Origin: AWTP1-13 sp041288195
GTDB lineage: Bacteria > Pseudomonadota > Alphaproteobacteria > Rhizobiales > Hyphomicrobiaceae
DNA length: 5,117 bases
Reading direction: 5' to 3'
Assembly: GCA_041288195.1 (NCBI GenBank)
Contig: JBGGME010000235.1
Coordinates: 1-5,117, forward strand
Shown here: positions 4,776-5,117 of the stretch, in pieces
Position numbering within the stretch: position 1 is the first letter of the stretch
Layout of the letters: each line of letters starts with the position of its first letter
Made by a program: the position numbers and the translations under genes
The notes under the pieces: generated by a model
The model's input: the letters and a program-made list of their open reading frames with translations, nothing else
Databases searched by the model: none
Told to the model about the DNA's origin: nothing

Positions 4776-5117
4776 GTGGACAGTCGCCTGGTCCTGCCAG
4801 TGAACACCGTTCTGGACGGCAGCTACCGCATCATGCGCGTGGTTGGCTCCGGCGGGTTCGGCATCACCTACGAGGCCGAGGACATCAACCTCGGCACCAT
4901 GGTCGCGATCAAGGAGTACTACCCCTTCGATTTCGGCGACCGCGATGCCACCATGAGCGTGCGGCCGAAGTCGGAGCGCCACAAGCAGACCTTCGACTGG
5001 GGCCGCTCCAACTTCCTGCAGGAGGCGCGCACGCTGGCGCGCTTCGAGCATCCCTCGATCGTGCGCGTGACGCGCGTGTTCGAGGCGCACGCCACCGCCT
5101 ACATGGTGATGCGCTTC
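4776..5117 (+). CDS. Ser/Thr protein kinase, N-terminal part
   Basis: The 114 visible residues are the N-lobe of a Hanks-type protein kinase, which transfers the gamma-phosphate of ATP to Ser/Thr. YRIMRVVGSGGFGITYEAED (17-36) contains the glycine-rich loop GSGGFG (24-29). VAIKEYYP holds the ATP-binding Lys46, and FLQEARTLARFEHPSIVRV (80-98) holds the helix-C Glu83 that pairs with it. The YMVMRF stretch at the window edge is the strand leading into the hinge. The catalytic loop (HRD) and DFG motif lie outside the window, so completeness and any C-terminal domains are unknown. The GTG start is set by GGAGGA (4765-4770) with a five-base spacer, a strong site. There is no membrane segment before the kinase domain. 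Divergent placement next to an FHA protein supports a phospho-signalling role. Confidence 0.95.
   Translation, partial: MDSRLVLPVNTVLDGSYRIMRVVGSGGFGITYEAEDINLGTMVAIKEYYPFDFGDRDATMSVRPKSERHKQTFDWGRSNFLQEARTLARFEHPSIVRVTRVFEAHATAYMVMRF

Noticed and set aside
4323..5090. 255-residue minus-strand frame spanning the gap and the kinase gene
   Set aside because: It opposes the kinase, has no recognisable domain, and its composition follows the GC bias.

Overview
The window is high-GC DNA (roughly two thirds G+C by eye) that reads best as chromosomal sequence from an alphaproteobacterium. This rests on the gene families and on the kinase's 'IKEYYP' motif, which I associate with alphaproteobacterial kinases; no marker gene is present, so the taxonomy is inference. 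Six protein-coding genes are supported. The first and last run off the window edges. No rRNA, tRNA or CRISPR array was seen.

Left third (1-1380), minus strand: a short-chain dehydrogenase/reductase (SDR) gene is followed 20 bases later by a CaiB/BaiF-type CoA-transferase gene, forming a probable two-gene operon for acyl-CoA or carboxylic-acid metabolism. The SDR keeps its cofactor-binding motifs but lacks the usual catalytic Ser, Tyr and Lys. Upstream, a 206-base divergent control region leads to an MFS transporter gene on the plus strand (1381-2658). Two almost identical palindromes lie here, one over a TATCAT promoter element and the other over the first possible ATG of the transporter. A shared regulator of the operon and the transporter is an inference.

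Middle (2659-3278): a small DUF559/Vsr-like nuclease-domain gene fits tightly between two 28-base arms in inverted orientation (25 of 28 identical), each fused to a long GC-rich hairpin. The whole unit is about 570 bases and looks like a repeat-bounded gene cassette. It is the most unusual structure in the window.

Right third (3279-5117): a minus-strand class III nucleotide cyclase fused to a C-terminal FHA domain is divergent from a plus-strand Ser/Thr protein kinase that continues past the window edge. About 490 bases without a convincing gene separate them, including a TGACA-N6-TGTCA inverted repeat in front of the cyclase. FHA domains bind phosphothreonine, so the pair plausibly forms a signalling module in which kinase output is read by the cyclase/FHA protein.
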